Shown: positions 25,503-34,084 of the stretch, piece after piece
How the letters are laid out: every line of letters begins with the position of its first letter
How positions within the stretch are numbered: position 1 is the stretch's first letter
Origin: Aldehydirespirator sp965200005
GTDB lineage: Bacteria > Actinomycetota > Acidimicrobiia > Acidimicrobiales > Aldehydirespiratoraceae
Direction of reading: 5' to 3'
DNA length: 64,000 nucleotides
NCBI GenBank assembly: GCA_965200005.1
Contig: OZ241331.1
Location: forward strand, 310,001-374,000
The notes under the pieces: generated by a model
Told to the model about the DNA's origin: nothing
The model's input: only the letters and a program-made list of their open reading frames with translations
Databases searched by the model: none
Position numbers and translations under genes: made by a program

Positions 25503-26357
25503 CTAGTTGCGCAACTCCACACCGGCAGGGACTCGTTCGCTCAGGTTTCCGTCGAAGAAGCTTGTGACAATCCGGTTGAATGCGTTTGGCCGCTCGTAGT
25601 AAGGCGCATGCGCGCAATCATCCATGATGGCTAGCTGGGAGCCATCAAGCAGCGCTAAGGCTGCTTCGCCCATAGACACTGGGAATCCCACATCCTGACG
25701 ACCCCAAACCAGCAGCACTCTCAGATCTGGGCAAAGTCCCGAGAGTCGCTCGCCGACCACATGATCGTCAATTTGGTTCGTGAAGTAATCGGCAATGAGG
25801 TCGAACGACTCGCTCGCTCCCGGCGAGTTGTTAATTCGCAACTCTTCAGCGTGAAGTGCCTCGGTCACGTGGCGGTCATCGTGGAACACTGTGTGCAACT
25901 TGCGCGTAATCGTTTCAGGAGATGCATCACTTACAAGACCAGCAGTTCGCTGTCTGGCAGCCTCTCCCATCGGGGCCATGCCGAGAGTGCCAACAAGAGT
26001 CACCGTCTTGACCCGGTTGGGAGTCTCGCAAGCAGCTGTGGCGACAATGTGGCCCCCAAGCGAGGTGCCGACAAGGTGACAAGATTGAACACCCAACTGG
26101 TCTAGGACACTGCGAGCAAAACGCGCGTAGTTCGGCACCGAGTAATCAAACTTTGTGCCCTTCTCGGCAAGACCATGGCCGGGAAGGTCGACGGCATAAA
26201 CGTGATAGCCGGCTGCGGCTAGAGGCTCAAGATTGCGTCTCCAGCGGTCTGCGCGGGCACCGACACCGTGAATCAACAGAATCGCACTGTCACCCTCGCC
26301 TGCTTCAAGCACCCGCGTAACCACACCACCTGCACCAAGCGGATACTGAATCACCAC
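25503..26357 (-). CDS. Alpha/beta hydrolase
   Basis: 284 aa. It has the oxyanion segment LLIHGVGARADRW near 27-39, nucleophile elbow GTSLGG near 98-103, the acid near WGRQDVGFP and the catalytic His in DDCAHAPYYERP near 255. The fold and length match meta-cleavage-product hydrolases and related C-C or ester hydrolases of aromatic catabolism. It stands alone on the minus strand, converging with the RidA gene. Substrate cannot be predicted beyond a role in the catabolic island. Confidence 0.88.
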   Translation of the reverse strand: MVIQYPLGAGGVVTRVLEAGEGDSAILLIHGVGARADRWRRNLEPLAAAGYHVYAVDLPGHGLAEKGTKFDYSVPNYARFARSVLDQLGVQSCHLVGTSLGGHIVATAACETPNRVKTVTLVGTLGMAPMGEAARQRTAGLVSDASPETITRKLHTVFHDDRHVTEALHAEELRINNSPGASESFDLIADYFTNQIDDHVVGERLSGLCPDLRVLLVWGRQDVGFPVSMGEAALALLDGSQLAIMDDCAHAPYYERPNAFNRIVTSFFDGNLSERVPAGVELRN

Positions 26358-26501
26358 TTAACCCTCCCCGTCACCACAACCTCCCGAAACACTAAAGCCG
26401 AAGCCCACACCCGGACGAACTGACCCAGATCAGAGTGCTCCACTAAGGTGTTGGCCTCTACGGTGTATGCAAAAGTGCATGCGGTGCGTTAGCGTTCCCA
26501 C

Positions 26502-26696
26502 ATGCGTACAACAAGCGTTCGAATTGATGTTGACACCCATCAAGCAATCAAGGAGCTTGCCGAGTGGTTAGGTACCTCGGTGGGCAAGACAGTGGCGATC
26601 GCGGTAAGGCGTTTGCGTCAAGATCAAATCGGCAGACAGCTTCGCACGCCTCTCACCGACGACGAGTTGGCCTGGCTTGATGCTGACTTCGGGTGA
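26502..26696 (+). CDS. Ribbon-helix-helix-type antitoxin
   Basis: 64 aa. The N-terminal TTSVRIDVDTHQAIKELAEWLGTSVGKTV pattern is that of a ribbon-helix-helix DNA-binding antitoxin, followed by a short acidic tail (DDELAWLDADFG) that would wrap the toxin. Its end overlaps the MazF-like toxin gene by 17 nt. The pair is likely autoregulated from the AT-richer stretch just upstream (26440-26500). Confidence 0.85.
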   Translation: MRTTSVRIDVDTHQAIKELAEWLGTSVGKTVAIAVRRLRQDQIGRQLRTPLTDDELAWLDADFG

Positions 26697-27024
26697 TGTC
26701 ATCGACTTGGACTTTGGACTGCCTTCGGGATCCGAGGCTGGCTTTAGTCGTCCCGCTGTCGTATTGACGGCTCAACGAATACTTGACGCCAGTCCTACTG
26801 TCATTCACGTAGTGCCATTGACGTCAACACTCCGTGACTTCGCACACGAGCTACCGATTGACCCCGATCTCGGCAACGGCCTCAGTCGCCGGTCGGCAGC
26901 TCAGTGTCAGCACATCCGATCCGTCGCAGTCACGCGGGTCACTAGACGACGAGGTCACGTCGGTCCGGTTGCACTCTCGCAGATGCGAGACATGCTCAGC
27001 ATCATTCTCGGCCTCCGATGGTGA
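26680..27024 (+). CDS. MazF/PemK-type toxin
   Basis: 114 aa from ATG 26680 (TTG 26677 is adjacent). It has the family opening SGDVIDLDFGLPSGSEAGFSRPAVVLTAQ with the catalytic-loop Arg (FSRPAVV), the mid Thr in VPLTST, and a C-terminal LSQMRDMLSIILGL helix. MazF-family proteins are mRNA interferases cut off by their cognate antitoxin, encoded immediately upstream with overlap. It probably stabilises this locus. Confidence 0.88.
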   Translation: MLTSGDVIDLDFGLPSGSEAGFSRPAVVLTAQRILDASPTVIHVVPLTSTLRDFAHELPIDPDLGNGLSRRSAAQCQHIRSVAVTRVTRRRGHVGPVALSQMRDMLSIILGLRW

Positions 27025-27049
27025 GCGTGTGGAGTTAAACAATCGAGTT

Positions 27050-28462
27050 TCAACTCGAGGTGGTGGTTAGTTCGTTTAGTTCTCCTAGGAGGTCGCGGTC
27101 GCCGTTGGTGTCGAAGTCTCTGGGGTCGGAGTGTGAACCCATCCCGCCATTGAACACCACGTCATAAGTGATCTCTGAGGGACATATGTGTTGCGCCCGG
27201 TCGTAGGGTCGGCGCTGAGCTAGCACCTCATCATCAAACACCTGAATCTCACCACGACAGATCACAGTTTCGATGCGTTGCTTGTCTTGCAGCACCCGAA
27301 TGTCGGCAAGCGGATCACCGTTAACAACGATGATGTCTGCGCCTTTGCCTGGCTGCAGTGAACCCACATCGTGATCGTCAGCCAGCACGATCGCACAATC
27401 ATGAGTTGCAGCTTTGATCGCCTCGAGTGCGCTCATTCCCGCATAGCGCATCAACAATTCAAGTTCACGAGCATGCCAATCGCCATAGGGCGTGGCTGCA
27501 AACCCTGTATCGGTTCCTGAGATGATCGTTACGCCCGCCTCGCGCGCCTTGTTGAGACACTCAGCCGTCTTGTCGAGCAACCGCGTGTAAGCACTACGCA
27601 TTCCGGCCGGTACACCCGCAGCCTCGCCGTATTCTCCAAGATTTCCAAGCAACAGCAGTGCAGGCGCTAGCGGAATCTGCGACTCTGCGAGCCGCTCAAT
27701 TGTGTCGTCAGTCATGCTATTGCCATGCATGATCCAGTCGAGTTCGGCCGCGACGGCAGAGTCAATATTGTTGGAGCCTCGAGCATGCATAGTGATGCGC
27801 TTGTTGAGTCGGTGCGCAGCATCTGACATCGCCTTGATCTCGTCACCGGAGAATGCCTCATAGTCGCCTAACGGACTATCTCCGATCTTGATGAGATCGA
27901 CACCATTCTTTACTTGGTGACGCACCTCGGTGACCATCTCATCGGCAGTGTTGACAACCTTGCCGATACTTGACTCAGGTACGCCCACCGACGATGGGTA
28001 CCAGTCGCTGATGCCATTGAATGTTGAAAGGAACCGTCCTGCGGTTGTCATGCGGGGCCCCTGCACAAGACCCTCTTTGATGCCCTCTCGAATCCCGACA
28101 CCTATGAAATAACTGCCTCCCGGATCAGAGATGCCAGTCACGCCAGCGCGCAGAACCTTGGCAACGTTCCAGGCCGATCGAAGAGTGCGCAGTTCGTGAC
28201 TCGTGTAGAGATCTTGTTCCTCTTGCATGCGTGCCTCACCAAAAGAGGTGTGACAGTGAGCGTCGATCAACCCCGGCATAACTGTCTTACCGGTTGCGTC
28301 TATGCGGGTTACATCGTCACCACAAGGGATCGCAACATCAGAGGCACCACTACCCACAGCTTCAATTGACCCATCTCGCGCCACCACAGTGCAGTCATCA
28401 ACCGCAGCCGTACCCGTGCCATCAATAACCGTCCCACCCGAGATAACAATCCACGACGCCAT
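27050..28462 (-). CDS. Amidohydrolase-family metal-dependent hydrolase
   Basis: 470 aa from ATG 28462, chosen because AGGAGG sits 5 nt upstream; a longer frame to 28621 has no site and an unlikely start. The urease-superfamily barrel shows HxH in GLIDAHCHTSF near 64-74, the metal-bridging Lys candidate in VDLIKIGDSP, MHARG and IMHGNS histidines, and SGTDTGFA with the catalytic Asp near 332. It resembles the imidazolonepropionase/Xaa-Pro-dipeptidase-like group that opens cyclic amides and hydantoins. The C-terminal strand-rich half is intact. It is divergent from the methyltransferase gene; a role in hydrolysing a ring or amide product of the island is plausible. Confidence 0.88.
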   Translation of the reverse strand: MASWIVISGGTVIDGTGTAAVDDCTVVARDGSIEAVGSGASDVAIPCGDDVTRIDATGKTVMPGLIDAHCHTSFGEARMQEEQDLYTSHELRTLRSAWNVAKVLRAGVTGISDPGGSYFIGVGIREGIKEGLVQGPRMTTAGRFLSTFNGISDWYPSSVGVPESSIGKVVNTADEMVTEVRHQVKNGVDLIKIGDSPLGDYEAFSGDEIKAMSDAAHRLNKRITMHARGSNNIDSAVAAELDWIMHGNSMTDDTIERLAESQIPLAPALLLLGNLGEYGEAAGVPAGMRSAYTRLLDKTAECLNKAREAGVTIISGTDTGFAATPYGDWHARELELLMRYAGMSALEAIKAATHDCAIVLADDHDVGSLQPGKGADIIVVNGDPLADIRVLQDKQRIETVICRGEIQVFDDEVLAQRRPYDRAQHICPSEITYDVVFNGGMGSHSDPRDFDTNGDRDLLGELNELTTTSS

Positions 28463-28621
28463 GGCTTCCTCCTGTAGTGCTGCTGAGCTCTCGGCTGGAC
28501 GTGACTCGACCGGGTTGTGATCGACAGAACATCCGGCCTTACTGACCGGCGACTTCGAAGTTACCGCAGCACTCCTGCGTGAGCCGATTCGAAGCCGACT
28601 GCCACAGTTAGCTTTGCCCAC

Positions 28622-29446
28622 GTGACGACTTCCAAGCCTGGCAATCCCGACTCATCACACACAGAAACTGCGGCACGACGGTGGGCACGCCAAATGCGAC
28701 GGTGGGCGATCCCTGATGAGATCCTGGCGAACGCTCCGCAGCGGCCTTATGTGTTTAATCCGATGATGTTCGCGGCACCTGAGCCTGGATCGGCCGCGCT
28801 GACGCTGTCCAACCAAAGGGCACTCGAGGCATTACATCCGAATCCGGGAAGTGTCACTGATGTCGGCTGTGGGGGTGGCAGGGCGGTCTTCGCTATCGCT
28901 GATCATGCCACCGAGATCATCGGTACCGACCGCCAGGCCGACATGCTGAAGCTCTTTGAGGCCACTGCCATTGAACGTGGGATCACGGCCACGACCTACG
29001 TCGGCTCGTGGCCCGAAGTTGCTGAGATGGTTCCCATCGCAGACGTAGTTATATGTCACAACGTGTTGTACAACGTCATTGACGTTGAATCTTTCGTTGC
29101 TGCTCTCGACTCGCATGCGCGTCGCAGAGTCGTCATCGAGATAACACCGAAGCACCCTCAAGATCGGCGTCGTGAACTCTGGCGTCACTTCTGGGGTCTG
29201 GAGCGACCCTATGAGCCCACCGCTGCAACTGCGGCGGAGGCCGTCACCCAGGCGGGATACGAACCAGTCGTTGAGAAGTGGAAGATGCCGGAAGGCGACT
29301 GGCCAGATGATCGCCGGATTCTCGAAGCACGCTATTGGTGTCGTCAACTGTGTCTGCCGCCCGAACGCGAGGGAGAAGTGGCAACGCTTATGGCCAAGCA
29401 TCCGTTCCCACGTGAGCGCGTGACCATTTGGTGGGACACTCGCTAG
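28622..29446 (+). CDS. Class I SAM-dependent methyltransferase
   Basis: 274 aa from GTG 28622. The SAM-binding motif I is VTDVGCGGGRAVF near 78-90, followed by the acidic IIGTDRQADMLKLF and motif IV DVVICHNVLYNV near 142. The N-terminal RRWARQMRRWAIPDEI helix precedes the Rossmann core. Acceptor substrate unknown. It sits at the edge of the catabolic island and converges with the CooC/DUF1059 operon. Confidence 0.85.
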   Translation: MTTSKPGNPDSSHTETAARRWARQMRRWAIPDEILANAPQRPYVFNPMMFAAPEPGSAALTLSNQRALEALHPNPGSVTDVGCGGGRAVFAIADHATEIIGTDRQADMLKLFEATAIERGITATTYVGSWPEVAEMVPIADVVICHNVLYNVIDVESFVAALDSHARRRVVIEITPKHPQDRRRELWRHFWGLERPYEPTAATAAEAVTQAGYEPVVEKWKMPEGDWPDDRRILEARYWCRQLCLPPEREGEVATLMAKHPFPRERVTIWWDTR

Positions 29447-29507
29447 ACAGTCTTACAATTTACTCAGACTTATTGAATTGCAAGATTAGTGAGATTCAGG
29501 GAGAGTG

Positions 29508-29684
29508 TCAGACCTCTTTGACGGTTGTTAGCGCGTAATCAATAAGTGTGCCGTTGAGTTGCACACCGTGAGCTTTCTCGGCGTGTTCAGCGACTGCTGC
29601 AAGCAGGTCTTCGGCACTGTCTGCCACAGCAACGGTCTTGCAATCGGTGACACCGACGCGGCTACAAGCAAACTCCAAAGCCAT
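29508..29684 (-). CDS. DUF1059-family small protein
   Basis: 58 aa, starting at ATG 29684 after an AGGAG site. The sequence ALEFACSRVGVTDCKTVAV then AVAEHAEKAHGV matches DUF1059, a family of about 55-60 residues with a conserved Cys, an acidic strand and a His-containing helix. Function of the family is not established. It is the last gene of the minus-strand operon that contains two CooC-like ATPases, 14 nt after the 86-aa membrane protein gene. Its two Cys and two His could bind metal (inference). Confidence 0.75.
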   Translation of the reverse strand: MALEFACSRVGVTDCKTVAVADSAEDLLAAVAEHAEKAHGVQLNGTLIDYALTTVKEV

Positions 29685-29698
29685 GAATCCAAAAGCTC

Positions 29699-29959
29699 CT
29701 AACTTGCTCTGCGTTGCTCAGTCAGGCTTGCAGCGACACCGTCAAGTGTGTCGGCCACAGCTTCAAGATCAGTCTTGATCGGAGTGAGCAATTCACCAAG
29801 CGGTGCCGTGCGATGAGCAATAGCCCTAACCCCGAAAGTGGTCTTGCCAAGATTGTCGTTGACCGAACGCAACACGATCACGACCCGTATCAGGTAGTAA
29901 GCGAGCGCAACGGCGACGATTAGCGCTATCACGATTGTCACTATTGCTGCAGCAGGCAT
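29699..29959 (-). CDS. Single-pass membrane protein, uncharacterised
   Basis: 86 aa with one N-terminal transmembrane helix (residues 3-30, AAAIVTIVIALIVAVALAYYL) and a cytoplasmic tail of heptad-like leucines and valines (LGKTTFGVRAIA, LGELLTPIKTDLEAVADTLDGVAASL). GAGGGA lies upstream of ATG 29959. Its layout resembles the 82-aa membrane protein encoded upstream, so the two may be distant paralogues that form a membrane anchor for the ATPases of the operon (inference). I do not recognise the family. Confidence 0.65.
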   Translation of the reverse strand: MPAAAIVTIVIALIVAVALAYYLIRVVIVLRSVNDNLGKTTFGVRAIAHRTAPLGELLTPIKTDLEAVADTLDGVAASLTEQRRAS

Positions 29960-29970
29960 TGCGCCATCCC

Positions 29971-30090
29971 TCAGTTCTCACGACTCACGGCCATGCGGGC
30001 GCCCACGTCAATCTCACGTCGCTCACAACCGTCGTTAACAAACATCAAGGCATCATCCAGTAGCGCAACAGTTGTGGCTAGACACGTCAC
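29971..30090 (-). CDS. Possible small protein (39 aa)
   Basis: A short frame from GTG 30090 that overlaps the preceding membrane-protein stop by 3 bases (GTGA) and ends 11 nt before the next gene. It encodes VTCLATTVALLDDALMF followed by a charged tail. Its tight fit between neighbours is the main support; the ribosome binding site is weak and the family is unknown. Confidence 0.35.
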   Translation of the reverse strand: MTCLATTVALLDDALMFVNDGCERREIDVGARMAVSREN

Positions 30091-30335
30091 AGAAGTGGTC
30101 CCGCCGCTGTGACATATCGCACCGCAAGTGACTTAGCAGCAGACACCAGGTCTCGTGTCTCAGCTACTGCCGGCACGGGTTCAAGGTTCTTGGTCAGTGC
30201 TACGCCATGTTCAAGGATGTCACCTGCGTAACGCTGGATCTCGCTAGCTGGTCGCATCACCCGGTTGGCAAGCAGCAACACAGCAGGCACCACCGCGACG
30301 AGCAACAAGACGTTACCTACCCACCAGAGCCACAT
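30087..30335 (-). CDS. Single-pass membrane protein, uncharacterised
   Basis: 82 aa, ATG 30335 after GAGGGAG. One transmembrane helix (WLWWVGNVLLLVAVVPAVLLL, residues 2-22) is followed by a helical cytoplasmic tail (IQRYAGDILEHGVALTKNLEPV, then VAETRDLVSAAKSLAV). It lies 97 bp after the candidate selenoprotein CooC gene, in the same direction. Function unknown; see the 86-aa protein downstream. Confidence 0.65.
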   Translation of the reverse strand: MWLWWVGNVLLLVAVVPAVLLLANRVMRPASEIQRYAGDILEHGVALTKNLEPVPAVAETRDLVSAAKSLAVRYVTAAGPLL

Positions 30336-30432
30336 AGCCGCTCCCTCATGCGCTGTACCGATTCAGCGCAACCGGATAATAGTCGCGCCTAAGTGCAATT
30401 CGCATCTAGTTCGGTTAGTCCGGTTAGTTCGC

Positions 30433-31161
30433 CTACAGGCCGAGTGCGTCAACGAGTCGTGACAACTCCTCCACAGCGGATGAACTGGGGTCGTAATCAA
30501 GCGGTGACACACCCAAACGATCAGCACCATCAACACTGGCGTCGCTGGGAACCTTCAACAGGACACGACGCCCGAAGACTTCACTGATGCGTGTCAGATC
30601 GCTGTTGTCTTCGACCTTGTTTGCAACCACCACGACCTGACCCTGGCTCTGCTCGTCTGCGACTGCTACCGCTCGCCGAGCCACGTCAATTGACCGCAGG
30701 GTCGGCTCGACCACAACCACAGTCGCATCCACCGACGACTCAGGCATCCGCGTGAGGGTTCCTATTCCGGCTTCAAGATCAGCCACAACTACTGTGTTGC
30801 CGTCATTGACAGAGCTGAGCAACTGCTCAGCCGACAGTCCACATCAAGGTCAACCGGGTTCTGGGTTTTCGATGCGGGTGACCACCGAAAGACGCACGCC
30901 ATCGGGTGCGTCAGCGCCGTAGCGATCAAGGATGTCGTCCCAGGTGGGTGCATGTTCTGAGCGGCCTTCGTCGACACGCTCTCGCAAGGTGGTTAACCGC
31001 TCGGTTTCGGTGTCACCGACCCCTAGCGAGAGTCCCAGATTCGGGTTCGTGTCACAGTCGAGTGCCACGACACGGCGTCCGCTTCGGCCGAGTGAGCGAG
31101 CCAGCACTGCCGCTGTTGTCGTCTTGCCTGAACCGCCCTTACCGACGACAGCGATCTTCAT
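30433..31161 (-). CDS. CooC-like P-loop ATPase, candidate selenoprotein (two in-frame UGA codons)
   Basis: 242 aa if UGA is decoded. ATG 31161 follows GGGAGG. The deviant Walker A GKGGSGKTT (8-16), NPNLGLSLG and the switch-II region VVVADLEAGI place it in the CooC/MinD family, which inserts nickel and binds metal or cofactors at the dimer interface through a Cys-x-Cys pair. Here codons 104 and 106 are both TGA (30850-30852 and 30844-30846) and are followed by Cys107, giving GUPUCG. The paralogue at 47134 has GCTCGG with Cys103 and Cys105. Frame and both flanking halves are fully conserved, with no indel. A perfect hairpin begins 12 nt after the second UGA. Selenocysteine at both positions is the simplest reading; pseudogene or sequence error is the alternative. 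The gene starts 4 nt after the preceding ATPase stop. Confidence 0.72.
30814..30831 (-). promoter_or_regulatory. Candidate bacterial SECIS element
   Basis: On the minus-strand mRNA GCUGAGCA-GU-UGCUCAGC forms an 8-bp perfect stem, effectively with a 4-6-nt loop carrying GU at the apex. It starts 12 nt after UGA codon 106 and 18 nt after UGA codon 104. In E. coli fdhF the SelB-binding hairpin starts 11 nt after the UGA and has an essential loop GU at nearly the same distance, so geometry fits SelB-dependent decoding. The element lies inside the coding sequence, as bacterial SECIS elements do. It lacks an obvious bulged U in the stem. Confidence 0.55.
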
Positions 31162-31165
31162 GGAG

Positions 31166-31954
31166 CTACCTCCCGTGGATACTGGCGGCACTCACGCTAT
31201 GTGGCGTCAGCGCAGCAACAAGGTCAATCAGATGTCCTACGGCGGTCGCAAACCCCCCGGTTGGGTTGGCATCGAGGGGCGCTGAGCCGATCCGGTCGCC
31301 TTGATCTGTAGCCCTGTCGTACGGGATTGTCGTTGAGACTTCAGTGCCCAAACGCTCGCTCACCAGGTCGGTGTCGGCTTCGTGTTGAGCCTTGTTGACA
31401 ACGACCAACAGGTTTGTCGGAGCCCAGCGGGCGTCCGAGATTCGCAACAACCGGATCGCGGTGTGCAACGACTTGATAGTCGGCTCCACAACCACGCACA
31501 CGGTGTCGGCGTATTTGGCCCAACCGAACATTGCCTGACGGGTGCCACCCGGTAGATCACCGATGAGATTGAACCTGTCGGGCTCAAGCTCAGCGACTAC
31601 CTGGCTCCAGGCGTGCTGGGCTCGCTGCAATCTGAAGATGGGGCCCCACAGGTTCCCGAAGTGCAGGTAGCGCACACCGTCAGGGCACTGCTGTGCATAC
31701 CGTTCGATCACGGTGTCGGCATCAAGATCGTCGCGCAGCACCCACCTGGGCCCGCTCGCCGGCCCCGCAACTACGACATCGTCGGGGATGGGTTGATCCT
31801 CGGGCGCCACCCCAAGCGAGTAGGCCAGACCAGGCATTGGGTCGGAGTCGACAGCCAAAACAGGCCCGCCGCGCTTGGCAAGCAAGCGAGCGAAGGTTCC
31901 GGCAATGCTTGACTTACCTGCACCACCCTTGCCGACAAACGCAACACGGATCAT
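31166..31954 (-). CDS. CooC/ParA-like P-loop ATPase
   Basis: 262 aa from ATG 31954 (GTG 31960 is adjacent). It has the deviant Walker A GKGGAGKSS near 8-16, a DSDPMPGLAYSLG segment equivalent to DTNPNLGLSLG of CooC, a switch region LIGDLPGGTRQA in place of the usual DxxAG, and NKAQHEAD near the base-recognition site. The Cys-x-Cys metal-binding pair of CooC is absent (the region reads NLWGPIFRLQRAQHAW). It heads the operon and precedes the candidate selenoprotein CooC by 4 nt. The two may form a heterodimer with only one metal-binding partner (inference). Confidence 0.82.
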   Translation of the reverse strand: MIRVAFVGKGGAGKSSIAGTFARLLAKRGGPVLAVDSDPMPGLAYSLGVAPEDQPIPDDVVVAGPASGPRWVLRDDLDADTVIERYAQQCPDGVRYLHFGNLWGPIFRLQRAQHAWSQVVAELEPDRFNLIGDLPGGTRQAMFGWAKYADTVCVVVEPTIKSLHTAIRLLRISDARWAPTNLLVVVNKAQHEADTDLVSERLGTEVSTTIPYDRATDQGDRIGSAPLDANPTGGFATAVGHLIDLVAALTPHSVSAASIHGR

Positions 31955-32131
31955 CGCCACCCGGGTGACGTTAACGCACGCCAGTCAAACAACTCCGTCT
32001 GTTGGGTTGTGTTCTGATCACCTCGAGTGCACCCATGAATTTGCTCATGTCACCGCTGTGAATTATGGTCACCCGCACGTGAAGCAACCACGTGAGCCAG
32101 CGTCGAAACCAGCTCGTTTGCTCGTGTCTTG

Positions 32132-34007
32132 ATGCGGTCTCTCACTAATCCTCGAAGGGACATTGATGTTAAGAAGTACTTTCTTCCCGCTCTACTAGCA
32201 ATCTTCGCACTAATCGCTACTTCTTGTAGCGACTCAAGCGAGACCGATTCAACTGCGACCGGGGACGCAGCGATGGAAGCCGAGGACTCAGCTGACGACT
32301 CAATGGACGCATCAAGTTCAACCGACACTGAGCCAGCAGCCACCGAAGAAGAAACAGAAGACACCGGGGACGCAGCGATGGAAGCCGAGGACTCAGCTGA
32401 CGACTCAATGGACGCATCAAGTTCAACCGACACTGAGCCAGCAGCCACCGAAGAAGAAACAGAAGACACCGGGGACGCAGCGATGGAAGCCGAGGACTCA
32501 GCTGACGACTCAATGGACGCATCAAGTTCAACCGACACTGAGCCCCGAAGAAGAAACAGAAGACACCGGGGACGCAGCGATGGAAGCCGAGGACTCAGCA
32601 ACCGCATCAAGTTCAACCGACACTGCAGCCACCAGAAACAGAAGACACCCGCAGCGATGGAAGCCGAGGACTCAGCTGACGACTCAATGCATCAAGTTCA
32701 ACCGACACTGCAACGCAGCGATGGAAGCCGAGGACTCAGCTGACGACTCAATGGACGCATCAAGTTCAACCGACACTGAGCCAGCAGCCACCGAAGAAGA
32801 AACAGAAGACACCGGGGACGCAGCGATGGAAGCCGAGGTTGACGACTCAATGGACGCATCAACAACCGACACTGAGCCAGCAGCCACCGAAGAAGAAACA
32901 GAAGACACCGGGGACGCAGGATGGAAGCCGAGGACTCAGCTGACGACTCAATGGACCATCGAGTTCAACCGATACTGAGCCAGCCACCGAAGAAGCGGCT
33001 CCTGATATTGCAACCGTTTGTCCTAGCCCACTTGTTGTGCAAACAGACTGGTTCCCATCACCCGAACATGGCTACTTGTAATTGGTGACAGGGGCACACT
33101 GGACGCCGAGAACGGCGTGTACCGAGGTCCGCTACTTGATACTGGCATCGATCTTGAGCTTCGAGCCGGTGGGCCATACTTGGGCTTTGAGCCTGGTACC
33201 ACCACGATGGCAGTCGACACTGGAATCCACCTGGCGTACGTGAGTACCGATGAGCAGGTCTCGGCATGGGAGTCAGTCCCTACGGTCGCCGTTGTCGCAC
33301 CGCTTGAGACGAACCCGCAGATTCTGATGTGGGATCCTGAGACTTACCAGTTCGACAGTTTCGAAGACATTGGTGCTTCGGGTGCCACAGTCAACTACTT
33401 CGCTGGCGGGGTTTACATCGATTACATGGTGCAGGCTGGAATCCTCACAGCAGACCAGGTGGATCCGTCTTATGACGGTGCACCCGCCCGCTTTATTGCC
33501 GAAAACGGAGCCATTGTTCAGCAGGGTTTCGCTACCAGCGAACCATGGATGTACGAACACTTCTTTGAGGAGTGGGCGAGACCGGTTGACTTCTTGCTAG
33601 TCCATGACTCAGGCTTTGAGATCTATTCGCAGCCTCTTGCTGTACGCCAGCAGGCACTAGCCGAACTCGCGCCTTGCCTTGAACTAGTGGTTCCGATCTT
33701 CCAGCAGGCCGTGGTGGATCACTGGACTAACCCAGCGCCAACCGACCAGGTGATCATTGACATAGTCAACGATCTCGAGAGCTTCTGGGTGCTGCAACCC
33801 GGTCAGATGGAGTACTCCTCTCAGGCTGCTCTTGACCTGGGCAATGTGGGCAATGGGCCAGACAGCACTGTCGGGAACTTTGATGACGAACGCATGGCGA
33901 ATGTGGTGGCACTTCTCAAGGATGTGCTTGAAGGGATTCCGGACGAGCTCCAGGCTGAAGACATCTACACCAACGAGTTCATTGACTCCTCAATCGGGTT
34001 CCCCTAG
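32132..34007 (+). pseudogene. NMT1/ThiY-like ABC substrate-binding lipoprotein with acidic repeats (frame-disrupted)
   Basis: The start encodes a lipoprotein signal (YFLPALLAIFALIATSC, lipobox Cys32 from ATG 32132). A GAAGGGA site just before ATTGATGTTAAG hints that the real start is there and that a base or two was altered. A long acidic repeat linker follows (see repeat entry), its frame broken by many short deletions. From about 33000 the binding domain begins (VVQTDWFPSPEHGYL), loses frame at 33075-33080, and is open again in another frame from about 33080 to 34007 (GVYRGPLLDTGIDLELRAGG ... FIDSSIGFP). The domain resembles thiamine-precursor/nitrate-taurine-type binding proteins. No permease or ATPase is adjacent. 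It lies directly before the NdmD-like gene, so uptake of the demethylase substrate is a possible role. Confidence 0.7.
32261..32990 (+). repeat. 105-bp tandem repeat array encoding a 35-aa acidic unit
   Basis: Units 32261-32365 and 32366-32470 are identical 105-mers coding for GDAAMEAEDSADDSMDASSS and then TDTEPAATEEETEDT. A third unit from 32471 loses 8 bases near 32544, and later partial units up to about 32990 carry deletions of 3-15 bases. It forms a cell-envelope linker. Identical first copies with ragged later ones suggest array collapse during assembly or active slippage. Confidence 0.88.
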
Positions 34008-34084
34008 TTCTAGGGGCGTCGTTGATTCCACGGGTCACTTTGGGCAGCGTGGCAGCATCGGCAGTTTGACTTCTCGAGCGAGTA

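Noticed and set aside
30844..30852. Reassignment of UGA as a sense codon genome-wide
   Set aside because: Many other genes here end in TGA at family-typical C-termini (for example the dioxygenase beta-like neighbours' overlaps ATGA, GTGA and TGATG in the liv, dpp and DISARM operons), so UGA is a normal stop in this organism.
30841..30852. Simple frameshift as the cause of the two TGA codons in the CooC-like gene
   Set aside because: The frame is the same before and after, and both flanks align without gap to the paralogue at 47134. Restoring Cys codons by indels would need at least two indels plus a substitution, whereas Sec decoding needs none. Sequence error is still not fully excluded.
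32261..32990. CRISPR or mobile-element repeat
   Set aside because: The 105-bp unit is in frame with a lipoprotein signal and encodes an acidic linker; no spacers or transposase are present.
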